Origin: Didymella arachidicola
Taxonomy: Eukaryota > Ascomycota > Dothideomycetes > Pleosporales > Didymellaceae
Assembly: GCA_016630955.3 (NCBI GenBank)
Contig: CM049995.1
Coordinates: 310,001 to 374,000 of the forward strand
DNA length: 64,000 nt
Direction: 5' to 3'
Shown: in pieces, positions 46,417 through 57,540 of the stretch
Layout of the letters: every line of letters begins with the position of its first letter
How positions within the stretch are numbered: the stretch's first letter is position 1
Made by a program: the position numbers and the translations under genes
Notes under the pieces: generated by a model
Told to the model about the DNA's origin: nothing
The model's database searches: none
Seen by the model: the letters and a program-made list of their open reading frames with translations, nothing else

Positions 46417-47635
46417 TCACGAGAAGAAGAACGTGTTGCCCTCGGCATCCTTGCGCTCACCTTTCTTGAGGGTCTTATCCGGGTTGTATTCCTCCCAAAC
46501 ACTTGCGGGAAAGATGTGCTTATTCTTCTCATACCAACGACGATCTACGACCTTTGTGATAGCAGGGTCTTCGTCGTAGCCCTCAAGCTCCTCATCTGGG
46601 ATACCTTGTTCGTTGTCGTTCTTCTTCTTCGGGTTCAAGGGATCGTAATTATCGACATTCGTTTCCTCGTCAGGATCGACGGTGGGTGTAGCCTTCGTCG
46701 GTTGGGCAGACCAAGCGAATATAAGCCCGTTGAACGCGGTAACTTTGTTGAATAGGAAGTGATAAAATTCGTAGTGCTGTCACAATTAGCAAGGGTCGCT
46801 GCAAGGTGTCCGAATGGTCCGACTTACATGAGGCAAGATGACGTCTCCTCGCACAAGCATCAGGTCATCCACACTGATCCTGGCCCATTTCCGTCTGCTA
46901 TTGTCGCCACCGACACCCAGTTCGGCACCCACTTTCCTTGCCTTGTCAAGAAAGAGCCATATGTTGTCGCCCTTCCTCACTCTGCACAACCCACCCGGAA
47001 TATTTGATCCGTCGTAGAACACGAAGGTGATGGCAACTTCTGTGGCTTTCACACCAGCTCGCATCTTTAAAAACTCGTGTCGCGCGATATCTGCCTGTTG
47101 TGCTTCGCGCTGAAGAGCTGACTTGGTCATAATCCTCGGCTTCATACCGATGCTTGAGTTCGCGCCCAACTTCTTCTTTTTGAAGGGATTCCCTTCGGTC
47201 TCAGAGCTCACGGCGGACGTGTCGGCAGGCGTATCTTCACGTGGTGTGGGCGGTTTCGATAGCGCTGAATCGGTCTCGCCATCCTCATCTACTCCAAAGG
47301 ACAGCTTACCCTTGGCAGCTGCCTTACGCTTCTTCTTGAATACCAGCTTTGGAGTCGATGCCCTGTACTTTGCAAATTAGCCATTGTCTTACATTGGATG
47401 GATGCCAGTAATCATACCCTTCTCCTGCTGCATCAGTGCCAGAGCTCACTGCAGAACTACCCCGCTCTTTCAGCTCAATGGCCTCTGCGCGTCTCTTGCG
47501 ATAATCATTGAGGTTCACCAGACCCACTGTTTGCGCTTTGAGCAGGTCCTCTGCGGTCGCTGCCTGGGATGCAAAACGGCCATTGCCTGGACCTCCGCTA
47601 CTTGAGCTGTCGCCGGACGGTCCAAATTTGTTCAT
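46417..47635 (-). CDS. XAP5/FAM50-family nuclear protein
   Basis: Three exons: 47418-47635, 46828-47362 and 46417-46776, with introns of 55 and 51 nt, giving 370 aa. The XAP5/FAM50A family is nuclear and linked to splicing complexes in animals and plants. The N-terminus MNKFGPSGDSSSSGG and the helix TVGLVNLNDYRKRRAEAI match the family. A basic cluster VFKKKRKAAAKGK may be a nuclear signal. The XAP5 domain (about residues 160-370) includes ATEVAITFVFYDGSNIPG, KGDNIWLFLDKARK, DDLMLVRGDVILPHHYEFY (across the second intron) and VDRRWYEKNKHIFPASVWEE. The product ends in NTFFFS. It is head-to-head with the UBA-domain gene, with 201 bp between start codons. Confidence 0.93.
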
Positions 47636-47836
47636 GTTTGTTGAGTGTAAGAGAAGTCAAATCTCAGAAAGTTGCACCTACTCCGCGCCCAACACGCCAG
47701 CCCGAACAGGAAAAGCGTGACTAGCGGCGTACATGTGACAACGCGTAGACGCGCGCCTAACCAATCAACACTTACTCATACTTCAACACCACGACACCTA
47801 ATGCTTGCGAGTAGCCCTCTGAGTGTATGAAGCACG

Positions 47837-50027
47837 ATGTCGCGGGTAATTCAGGACTCGGATGACGACTTGGATGACGATCTCGAGGAGGTGCATAATA
47901 CAGAGGAAAAAGTCGCGTCGCCTAAACAATCCACCAGCGATGCTTCTTCGACAGGTAAGGTTGACAATCAAGATTCAGAGTCATTGCATTCACTCATTTA
48001 GAACAGAGGCACTACGGAGACAGATAGAGGCAGCTCATCGAGCGCATCTGCAGTCTCAATTCTCGACGACTGAGAACCAAACGTCAGCTGCACCAGAAGA
48101 CAGTCATCGAAAGAGGAAAGTGCCAGCCGAATTCGGTCCGTACGGCATGGGCAGTGGACATACTGCATCGAAGCAGTTACCAGTTACTTACTCCAAGAGA
48201 GAAAAGGGCGTATTCGACATGTCTCTCGAGGACCTGCAGTATGATGAGAACCTTGTGGGCCGGGCATCACAACCGGCTGATCAGCACAACCAAACAAATT
48301 GGGTACTCGAAGGTACTATGCGCGAAGCATATGCTCAGCATAATCCCAATGCGATGTTTCCTGAGCCTTCGAGCACAGTACCAAATGCAACTTTGACGCA
48401 ACAGCGCGTGCTGGAGGGGGTCCTTGCGCCGGCACTCCTAGGTTCTGAAGCCGATGCTGAGAGGATTTCATTTCATCCAGATGCGTCGATACCCTGGTCG
48501 GAGTATCTGAAGTCACCCACAAATACTGGAGAACAACCAAAGTCGTCCGCTCAGCACTCACAACACACAGGGCTTCCGACATCAGGACCCTTACTGAGCG
48601 ATGGCTTAGACCTCTCTAGTTCGCAGTCCAAGCGAAGAAAGTCTCTGACGCTCGTAGGCTGCCCCTTGACTGAAGATGAGTCTACAGATATGGTCAACGA
48701 TCATCAGGGGTCGATTGTATTGGCGGTAGACGAATTCGCGCTTCAAGCTGAGCTACCGCAGGCAAGGCCGCTTTCGACTGCCCATGAATCCATACGAAGC
48801 AAAACTCCGAGTTCGTCCCGGAACTCGCGCAAGACGAAGCGCAGCCTAAGCCTTGGACGGACTTCAGATGACGATTTGGCGGACTTAGGCCTACCGGAAG
48901 AAAAGTTAGCTCAACAACTCTTTCTCACTTATTCTTCATCGCTCACCGTCTGCAGATATAAACCACGTCCAAGCCGGTCACGGTCACTGAAAACTGGCGT
49001 CCAAGGGTCTATTGACTATTCGGTCAGACCTGAAAAGGCTACCAAAGCAAGCAGACGGAGAAGGTCGACGCCCGCATCAATAAGCGTTGTGAACCCACCA
49101 AACACTCCTGATAGGATACAGCAAATCTGCGACATGGGGTTCACGCCGTCTACAAGTGCGATGGCATTGAAACAGAACAGCGGTGACGTCACACAATCCG
49201 TTGATTGGCTTATTACCAATCAAGTCATTGATGATGAGCTCGCCTCACACACCTTACAAACGTCGCGCGACGACGTTGACCAGATCTTACCGGATACCGA
49301 TGTTAACGGATATGACACCGATCTCAAAGCTGGATATTTTCTCGACAGTCATGCAATGCCCATAGATCTCGAAAGTGGATCAAATGGTATGATGGTCGAT
49401 GTGGCCATACCCTCAGTTGTGGATGTCAAACGTCCAGCCAAGGTGCAGGTCGTAATACCTGCGAAGTCGCCCAAGGTCGTTCCTGAGCCGGCTGCACCAG
49501 AGGCTCCTCGTAGAAAGGTCAAGCACGTATATACGACATTGAATCAGTCCGAGGCGACTGCAGTCGATGATACGGTGACCGAAGCCAAGGCTGAGAAAAA
49601 GCGAGGGAGAGGTGGTCCTAAGAAGGCAGCTAAGACTGCCTCGTCCATTGAACTTGGACGTGAAGAAGTGGAGGGTCCTGCAGAGCAAGTGCGCGATATA
49701 CCGCTCAATGCTATAGATGGGAACGCTCATTTTACCCCGGCACAGCCGCAAGCTGCTGAAGACACAGATGTCGCAGATACTATCGAGTCATACCAAGCCG
49801 GTAACTCTGCGACAGAAAACACAAAGTCCACGATCACTACCTCAATGTTTACGCTAGAGCCTCAGAAGCTGCCAGATCGACCTGAGGTAGAGCCCATCAC
49901 TCCGGAGCGCATCAAGAAACCTGTTGCTCGAGAGCAGGTTTCGAACAACAAATCCAAGGTGCCGTATCGTGTGGGCCTGAGTAAGCGGACACGAATTGCT
50001 CCATTACTTCGAGTGATCAAGAAGTGA
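47837..50027 (+). CDS. UBA-domain protein of unknown function, 712 aa
   Basis: Two exons, 47837-47954 and 48007-50027. The first encodes MSRVIQDSDDDLDDDLEEVH. The acceptor is the ACAG ending at 48006 rather than the closer TTTAG at 48000, because only that choice keeps the frame into EALRRQIEAAHRAH. The product is mostly disordered and Ser/Thr-rich. Recognisable parts are a short segment FGPYGMGSGHTASKQLPVTY and a basic Ser/Arg region. A UBA domain spans about residues 405-445 (PDRIQQICDMGFTPSTSAM, then GDVTQSVDWLITNQV) and is likely to bind ubiquitin. A C-terminal Lys/Arg-rich tail ends in RTRIAPLLRVIKK. Similar architectures exist in filamentous ascomycetes without known function. Probably nuclear, given the basic tail; this is inference. 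Confidence 0.75.
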
Positions 50028-51912
50028 TTCCGACTCTTGCAATTCCGCCTTTGCTTGTTGGCCCTGTACCAGCAAAACATGACCTTACGTTATACCACAT
50101 GATACCCACTTTCAATCAACTCGATTATGCAGGTTGTTGGGGGCGTACTCAAGTGCGGTGCGCCTGATGTCTAACAACTGACTATACGATAATACGAGAA
50201 CATCGGCTGGGGCATAAGAGAATTGTATCTTTCCCGCGCTTTCTGCGACCTCAGTCGGGCCGTGGAGATGGTCCAGAGTCCAGACGCTTCAACCCCGCGA
50301 TTCATTCTAGGGCCAAATCGATCGGAGCGAACGCACGTTATGACTCAAGCAAAAACCTGAGCCTTTTAAGTCGTTAATCTCGGCGCTAGGCGAGCGTTGC
50401 ACGACGTGCGAATTTACTTCTGTAACGTCGACGCGGCGGCTTCGTCTGCTCAACAGAACGTGTCTTGACGCCGCTTTAGCACTTAGTCTTGGGGTCTGCC
50501 TCTTGCACAGTACCGGTAGTCGCGCGGGCTCCAGCACATCGCAGTGGAGCCACGTCGCGCGCGCTTTGAATACAAGCATGCCAGTGTTACAAGTATCAAT
50601 CCTCCTGCTGATGGCAATTTATTGATTGCACCTGCACTTTCACCTCGGGACAGACATCATTCGATGCAAGGATCAAGCGAATGCTCAAACGTCCGGGTCT
50701 TGGTATTGCGGTCATCGGCCTTCTAAAGTAATGCAGCCCTAGCAACCCCTATTGACTTTCCATCTCCACATGGTTAGCTCGGCCTTGGTACGCCAAGAGT
50801 ATGAGCTCGCCCGTTCCGCCCGTAACGCCGGTACTTCCAATTCTCGTTCTCTCGAACACCCTCTTCCAGATGCGATGCAGAGGACTTCAATTTGTAAGCG
50901 ATCGCCAACACAGGTATCAAACTAATCTTTATCTTCAAGGCTTGCGGATCAGACAAACTGTCACCAACGCAACCATGTATACAATCTACTTGTCCAAAAG
51001 ACCAGGCACACCGTGATGCTACCTTCACGCCAGCCAAGACTATCTGCATATCGATAGAAAAACACCAGAGGTCTGAGGCTCCAATTTGCATCTCCCGTGC
51101 GGGTCGAGAGCCGGAACGCGCTGGCGGTTCGCGAGTGACGGCTTTCTAGCATCGCTTCTTACAAAAGAGGTGCGTTGGCTTCACGCCAACATCAGCCATC
51201 GTACGCAAAACACAATCGCGCTGGCTAACAGACGCCTTGATTTGCTCTTGGCAAGCGCGGCGGTCTTACTTCTTCGGCTCTTGCGCGACGCGGAAGCGTT
51301 GGCGACGCCGATTCATATTTTTAGTCCGCCATGCCTTAACGTCTTGGCACTCGTAAAGCGGGATGCAGACTCCTTCCATTTTCGGCTTGTAACCCCCAGG
51401 AATTCTCCGCCATTATTCTCATGGAGAATCCTACAGGTGATGCAATACGCTCAAGCGGGCATGCAGGGTAGGCAGGTTCGCCGCCGAAAGCGACAACGCA
51501 AAGAGTGGTTCGTCGATATTGAGACAAGGCGAGGTCACAATGCATGCATTGAAGACAAAAACACATGGAAGCCCCGCTATAATCGCTCGTATTCTCTGGT
51601 TTCCCTCCAGGCGCCCGATCTTGGCTGCTGATATGGTGAGCTGACTACACTCAGTTAGCGGACCAGGGACGGTCATGGCTTGAACCGTGTCCGCCACGCC
51701 CCGCCTTGTTGCTCCTTCTGGCGTTTCATCGGTATAAGTATAAGCGACGGCCTCTTCATTGTATTCCTCACTCGTTCTGCGCGTCAATTGCTCGTCCCCA
51801 GTGACAGACATTCGTTTACCATACTGAATTTAATCCTTAATTGAAGCCGACAACCACACTCGCTACACGAACCGTGCATTTTCTTAGGAAGAGAAGATAT
51901 ATCACACCCATA
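50028..51912. other. 1.9 kb intergenic region upstream of the chitin deacetylase
   Basis: No recognised gene. The longest open frame is a 181-codon plus-strand ORF at 51086-51631 with no motif. The last 200 bp include the sequence TATAAGTATAAG at 51733-51744, a candidate TATA element for the chitin deacetylase about 170 nt upstream of its ATG. Confidence 0.4.
51733..51744 (+). promoter_or_regulatory. candidate TATA element
   Basis: Overlapping TATAAG units about 170 nt upstream of the chitin deacetylase start codon. Placement is plausible if the transcript has a 5' leader of about 100-140 nt. Confidence 0.3.
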
Positions 51913-54345
51913 ATGCGTTTCTCTGAGGTTTTCGCCGTCTCTTCGGTGGCTTCCCTTGTTGCCGCCCATGGCGGTATTCAGGGAGCTCCCAAGCTCTTTG
52001 GTCTTCCCAATGACATCAAGATCCGCGTGCCCTCTCCTCGTGCTGCTCGCGCTGCCGCTGCTATAGAGGGTCCTCACCACCTCCAGGCCCGTCAGGGAGG
52101 TGATGCTAACAATCGCTGCGGACCTGACTTCGGCAATGCTGTTTGCGCTGCTGGGTACTGTTGCTCTGGGGCTGTATGTGAACGTCCTCCGTGGTTACTC
52201 TGAATTTATACTTATTGGACACCAGGGATACTGTGGAAACACTGCAGAACACTGCAACGCTCCTGACTGCCTCTTCAACTTTGGCCCCGGCTGTGATGCC
52301 AACAAAACCCCCGCTGGAGCTAGCACTCGCAATGATGCCCGTCCCCAAAAGGGTAGCGTCTCGTATGGTGGTGCTGGTATCTACGCTTGCCGCAAGCCAG
52401 GAACGGTCGCCATCACCTATGACGATGGCCCATACATCTACACTGACGAGGTCCTGAACAAGTTCAACGCGGCTGGCTTCAAGGCCACCTTCTTCGTCAC
52501 TGGCATCAACATTGGCAAGGGTGCCATTGATGAGGCTTGGGCTCCTGTTATCAGACGCATGGTCGCTGAAGGTCACCAGGTCGCCTCCCACACTTGGTCC
52601 CACCAGGACCTGTCTAAGATCACCGAGGCTGAGGTCTACGATCAGATGGTCAAGAACGAGATGGCCATCCGTAACATCATCGGCAAATATCCTACTTACA
52701 TGCGTCCTCCTTACTCATCTTGCGAGGCTACCTGCCAGAGCGTTTTGCAAAAGCTTGGATACGTTGTTTCCTACTTCGATCTGGACACCGATGACTACAA
52801 CCAGCTCACTCCCGTCAAGATCGAGACCGCCAAGAACAATTTCCGCACTGCTGTCAACGGCGCCAACCCGTCTTCCCAGAGCAAACTTGCCATCGCCCAC
52901 GACATTCACGAGCTCACCGCCCTCAATCTGACCGTCACCATGATTGAGACTCTCCAGGCCCGTGGCTTTAAGGGTGTCACTATGGGTGAGTGTATGAATG
53001 AGCCGGAGGCCAACTGGTACCGTGACTCTACTCCCGCTACCCCTGGCACTTCGACCACTCGCACCTCTACTGGCCCCACCTCAACTCCCACCGGCACTGT
53101 CTCTACTGATGGCACTTGCGGCACCCAGGGCAAGAACCAAATCTGCCTTGGCTCCGAGTTTGGCAACTGCTGCTCCCAGTACGGCTACTGCGGAAAGTCG
53201 GTAAGTATTGCTAAGACCTGAACGCAGAGTGTTTGACTGACGAGACTCAGACCGACCACTGCGGAACTGGCTGCAACACCCTTTTCGGCAACTGTGGCAC
53301 CAACGCCAACCCCAGCTCTGCTCCTACTGCTACCTCAACCTCTGCTCCTCAGCCAACTGGTGCGCTGAAGACTTCTACTGACGGTTCTTGCGGCGGTACG
53401 TCCGGCTTCACCTGCACTGGCTTCACTCACGACGGCGCCAAGTCTGAGTGCTGCTCCCAGTACGGATGGTGCGGCGCCTCCGCTGATCACTGCGGAACCG
53501 GTTGCAACCCTCTCGCGGGTACCTGCGGCTCTGTAAGTTCTTCTGTCTCGTCTTCGGTTGCCTTCTCTTCGTCGGCCCCCGTTTCCAGCACAATCAAGCA
53601 CGAGTCCACCTCTTCCTCAACAACACAGGCTCTCTCTATCACCTCGGCTACGGTTCAATCTTCGTCAGCTACACCCTCAGTCTCTACCGATAAGTCTGGC
53701 GATAAGTCCAGCACAGTTTCTTCAGTTCACATCGACTCTACTTCTGCCTCCGACAAGCACGAGTCCAGCACAGCTTCTTCCGCCTTCTCTGCCTCAGTCT
53801 CCAAGCAGGAAGAGCACTCCAGCACCACTTCCTCTGTTTACCCAGACACTACGTCCTCTGCCTCCGACAAGCACGAGTCTACCGCCGCTTCCCCTGTCCA
53901 CCCCACCAGCTCCTCATCGAGCACTGTACCAACAACTCCCAGTCAAACTAGTTCCGTGGACGCGGAAAACCATACGTCCACGACAACCTCGCCTGCCGCC
54001 TCCTCGACCCCCGTAGCATCCTCGATAGATGATTATGAAGAATCCTCCTCCACCGCCGACTACTCCGCTACCTCCCCCACCGAACACCCCACCACCTTCG
54101 CCTCCTCGGTCAAACCTGCCAGCTCTACCTCGTGCACCACCTCGTCGGCTCCTACTCCCACGCCCACTAAGCCTGTCTCGCAGGATGGCAAGTGCGGTGG
54201 CGAGAACGGTCAGACCTGCGCCGGCTACAAGAACAGCTTCGGTCTCAAGCTCGAGTGCTGCTGCAAAACATCCGGCCGTTGCTCTGCGGACCCTTGGGCC
54301 TGTACGACTGGTTGCGATAAGAAGAACGGAAAGTGCTGGTACTAG
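51913..54345 (+). CDS. secreted chitin deacetylase (CE4) with several CBM18 chitin-binding modules
   Basis: Three exons: 51913-52173, 52226-53200 and 53251-54345, with introns of 52 and 50 nt that both cut within CBM18 modules; 776 aa. It removes acetyl groups from cell-wall chitin, giving chitosan. A signal peptide covers about residues 1-18 (FAVSSVASLVAAHG). A first CBM18 (about 70-110) contains FGNAVCAAGYCC. The CE4 domain has ITYDDGP (Asp153, Asp154), HTWSH (His209, His213), MRPPYSSC, FDLDTDDYN and LAIAHDIHE, so all five catalytic motifs are present. Two more CBM18 modules follow (FGNCCSQYGYCGKS, SECCSQYGWCGASADHCG), then a long Ser/Thr-rich linker and a degenerate final module (CCCKTSGRCS). 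No GPI-type hydrophobic C-terminus is seen, so it is probably secreted or wall-bound through the CBMs. Confidence 0.94.
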
Positions 54346-54788
54346 GTATCAACAGGATAGTGAAGGATAATAGGTGTATGTGAGCGGGAATAATATATAC
54401 TGCTTCTATTCTTCGATACATGGTTTGATGCGGTGGATTGCTGTACGGTAGCTGAATTATGATACGCGTGCTCTCAACGTTGTAGAAGAGGTATCTCCCG
54501 AGAAAACATTTAATTGATGACCTGAACTTTTCCTAATACTTTCTTTCGCCTCACCACTTGACAACTGATATCTGTAACTTGTGTGCCCAACGGTGCTCGG
54601 ATGGCCTAGCTTTGCCGAGCAGCCGCGGTTAGTTGAAGCAACAGGCACAAACCCCAGACGCTTTGCAAGGTGAAGCTACCGAACGCGTCTTCATGACCAC
54701 AAAACATCCGTTCGTTCGAACTTCCCAAACACCTTCGAAGATACTGGGCTGTAGGCAATTGGAGTATTGGTTTTTCTGAGACTCCCAC
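54346..54788. other. convergent 3' intergenic region
   Basis: About 440 bp between the converging chitin deacetylase and FAM192A-type genes. Likely 3' untranslated sequence of both. No tRNA could be supported here. Confidence 0.45.
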
Positions 54789-55520
54789 TCAGTCGTCATC
54801 GTCATCAGAAGATGTGTAGCCAAGTCCTAGAGCAAGCGCCACGGGAGGATTAGATCGAGGCGCTACAGCTGACGCTATGGTAGCTGAAGCAGTCAGCTTC
54901 GCTGCCGAGGAACTCGCTGCGTTGCCAGTAGCCCCCTTCTTGTTACCAGTCGTGTTGGCGGTACCCTTCTCGTCAGTCGCCAAGCTGCGTTTCCGTAGCT
55001 TGACACCCTTCAAGAGACTTGACTCGGGTCCCTTCTTCCTCTTCCTGCTAGGCGCTGTCCATTGTACTTGATTCCCCTCCGGCACTTCCTCGTTATCTTC
55101 CTCCAATGCTTTCCTCTCCGCCTCTTCTTGCTGTCTGCGGAACAGATCCAATTGCTCGCGAGTCTCCTTCTTCACGTTGGTTTCCTCTTTGCGCTTGGCT
55201 TCGAGGATGCCCTCAAGGTAGTGTGCTTCGTCGTCGTCGAGCGTAACGTGAAGTTTATAGCGTGCGGCTTGTTCGAATGCTTCTTGTTTGGCGTCTTACA
55301 TCAACCTGACATGTTAGTTCAAGGATCATGCTGCAATGTGCTGCGCTGTATCACCTTTGTTTGCTTGCAGGACCTCGAAGAGACTCTTCCCTTCGTTCTG
55401 CTTGCCTAATTCTTCTTTTTCTCTACGCTTCTCTTCTATCTCACGTTGGGCTTGCTTCCACTCATCATCGCGTTCAATTGGTGCGTCTGCCGTACCTCCT
55501 GATACGAATCCTGAGGACAT
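54789..55520 (-). CDS. FAM192A/Fyv6 N-terminal-domain protein (NIP30-like)
   Basis: Two exons, 55355-55520 and 54789-55294, with a 60-nt intron (GTGATA...GATGTAAG), giving 223 aa. The family has a conserved N-terminal domain: MSSGFVSGGTADAP, then a charged helix, then KSLFEVLQANK joined across the intron to DAKQEAFEQAARYKLHVTLD and DDEAHYLEGILEAK. Human relatives bind the proteasome activator PA28-gamma; yeast Fyv6 is a splicing factor. The role here is probably nuclear, but which one is inference. The C-terminal half is basic and Ala/Ser-rich, and the protein ends GLGYTSSDDDDD, a typical acidic terminus. An ATG further upstream is in frame, but MSSGF is the family start. Confidence 0.85.
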
Positions 55521-56224
55521 GTTGTGCGATGGTATATATTTGTTGGTGATGCGAAAGTTAAAATGCAGCGGGACCTCGGCGGTCAAGCTCAGCCCTGGAA
55601 CACATTGTTGACTAAGCCCCATCTTTCACTCTACTCTCACCACGTTCCAGTTTTTGACATGTCACCTCATCCTCGCCTCGCAGTTATGAGACCTTTGTCA
55701 CCCACTGCGATAAGATGCCATGCTCTACAAAATCGCACAGAGATGTTGTGCTTAATTCCTGCCGCGAAAGAATATCAATCGGAGGTCAGATAGCCATTTG
55801 CCACTCATAGGAAAGTCGAGAATCTTCTCGAATTGTAGGCGGGACTGCTCAGACTTCCTAACAGAGCGAAGTACGTCACGCAACTGTTGGTGGGGTGAAT
55901 TGCCTGAATCCGACACAGAGAGGAAACGATGCCTTTCTTGGTTTGCCGTTCTCCACTTATCCTCCACAGATGAGGCTGATAGTTGTGGGGCCATGCAACC
56001 TTGCGGCACACCGCGGCCTTCTCGAACGACCATTGGTGGACGCCTGGGCCATCTGAATATCCGGTGGGAAATGTCGCGTACTCCTCGGCGCGTTGACCGA
56101 ATATGCAATTGACGTCAGGTGGGCTGGCTGTTGGAATAATTACATTGCCCCTATCGCTGTTCGAAGAGCAAACCGTTCTCCTCTAACCACCAATTTCAAT
56201 CACATGCACAGAACACTTGCAAGA
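55521..56224. promoter_or_regulatory. divergent promoter region
   Basis: About 700 bp between the FAM192A-type and aldo-keto reductase genes. It contains overlapping open frames on both strands (118 and 104 codons) with no recognisable motif. I do not call them genes. Confidence 0.4.
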
Positions 56225-57225
56225 ATGGCACCTAAGAACTGGACGAAGGAGCACTTCACGCTCAACACTGGCGCTAAGATCCCTGCTGTTGGTCTTGGGA
56301 CATGGCAGTCGAAGCCTGGTGAGGTCCGCGAGGCTGTAAAGGTTGCTCTCCAGTCTGGCTACCGTCACATCGACACTGCTCTTGCCTACGGTAACGAGAA
56401 AGAGGTCGGCGAGGGTATCAAAGACTCTGGCGTTCCTCGTGAAGAGATCTGGGTCACAACGAAACTCGACAACCCGTGGCACAAGCGCGTCGAGGAGGGT
56501 ATCACCAGCTCGTTGAAGAGCCTTGGTCTTGACTACGTTGATCTATACCTCATGGTGAGTGCCAGTCCTTGCACATGCTACATTGCGTCCATACTGACTT
56601 TGACCAGCACTGGCCCTCCTCCACGGATCCCGAGGACCTGAGCAAACACTACCCCGACTGGGACTTCAAGGACACATGGGCTGAGCTTCAGAAGCTCCCT
56701 GAGTCTGGCCGTGTCAAGAACATTGGTGTCTCCAATTTCGCCATCAAGAACCTTGAGAAGCTCTTTGCCGACTCCAGATTCAAAATCACACCTGCCGTCA
56801 ACCAGGTCGAGCTTCACCCTAACAACCCTTCGTACGTTTAGACAAGATTGGGGTTCCAATGCTCATGACTGACAACACACAGACCCAAGCTCCTGGACTA
56901 TCTCAAGGAGAAGGGCATCCACGCTACCGCATACTCCTGCCTTGGCTCCACCGACTCGCCTCTCTACAAGAACGAGGAGCTCAAGAGGCTCGCAGACAAG
57001 AAGGGCAAAACTGTCCAGCAAGTCTTGCTCATGTGGGGTCTGCAACGCGGCTCCAGCGTCATTCCCAAGTCTGTCTCGTCTCAGCGCATACAGGCCAACT
57101 TTGAACTTGAAGGTTGGGACCTGACCGCCGATGAGGTCAAGGTCATTGACTCGCTGCCTGAGCGTTTCAAGGTCTGCGGTGACTCTTGGCTGCCCATCAA
57201 GGTTTTCTTTGGTGATGACGAATAA
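56225..57225 (+). CDS. NADPH-dependent aldo-keto reductase
   Basis: Three exons: 56225-56554, 56608-56831 and 56883-57225, with introns of 53 and 51 nt, giving 298 aa. It is a soluble (alpha/beta)8 oxidoreductase that reduces aldehydes or ketones, similar to the GCY1/glycerol dehydrogenase type. The catalytic tetrad is visible: Asp50 in RHIDTALAYGN, Tyr55 in the same motif, Lys80 in WVTTKLD and His111 in HWPSST, the first residue of exon 2. The signatures GVSNFAIKNLEKL and SVIPKSVSSQRIQAN (NADPH phosphate binding) are present. An in-frame ATG seven codons upstream (56204) would give MHRTLARMAPKN and could be an alternative or mitochondrial start. The substrate is not predictable. Confidence 0.93.
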
Positions 57226-57540
57226 GAGCTGAAGTTCATGAAATTATGATACCACACACAATTACGCAAATGAATAGAATGCTCAACAACAACTTGTCGA
57301 CTCGCAAAACATACACCTGCTTCTTACCTTGAATGTTCCGTATAGCAAATGAATAACGTAATCGATGCACGAGCTGACCTCGGGAAAAGAGCATTGGTGC
57401 CTGAGCTCACGTGATAACGCGCCGCGCTAGTTTAGCGGGGGCGAATGCAAGACGCGTCTTGCTTACGATTCCCATCCTCCACTTCCCTCCACGCTCAGCG
57501 TTCACACGTACAAATTCTTGCAAGCACATATGAGAATATC
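57226..57540. promoter_or_regulatory. intergenic, RAD51 promoter region
   Basis: About 315 bp containing the aldo-keto reductase 3' end and the RAD51 promoter. It includes ACGCGCCGCGC-like and ACGCGTCTTG sequences around 57416-57460. ACGCGT is the core of the MluI cell-cycle box bound by MBF in yeasts (here GACGCGTC near 57450). Functional use is inference. Confidence 0.4.

Noticed and set aside
52100..53221. Continuous 373-aa version of the chitin deacetylase starting at 52100
   Set aside because: It starts inside exon 1 in another frame and translates intron 1. The spliced form supplies the signal peptide and completes the first CBM18.
54595..54645. TGGCCTAGC stretch resembling a tRNA A box
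   Set aside because: No B box (GGTTCGANNCC) follows within tRNA distance.
55752..56112. Overlapping ORFs on both strands between FAM192A-type and AKR genes
   Set aside because: Neither has a recognisable domain, and the interval is a divergent promoter. Conflicting frames cannot be resolved without transcripts.
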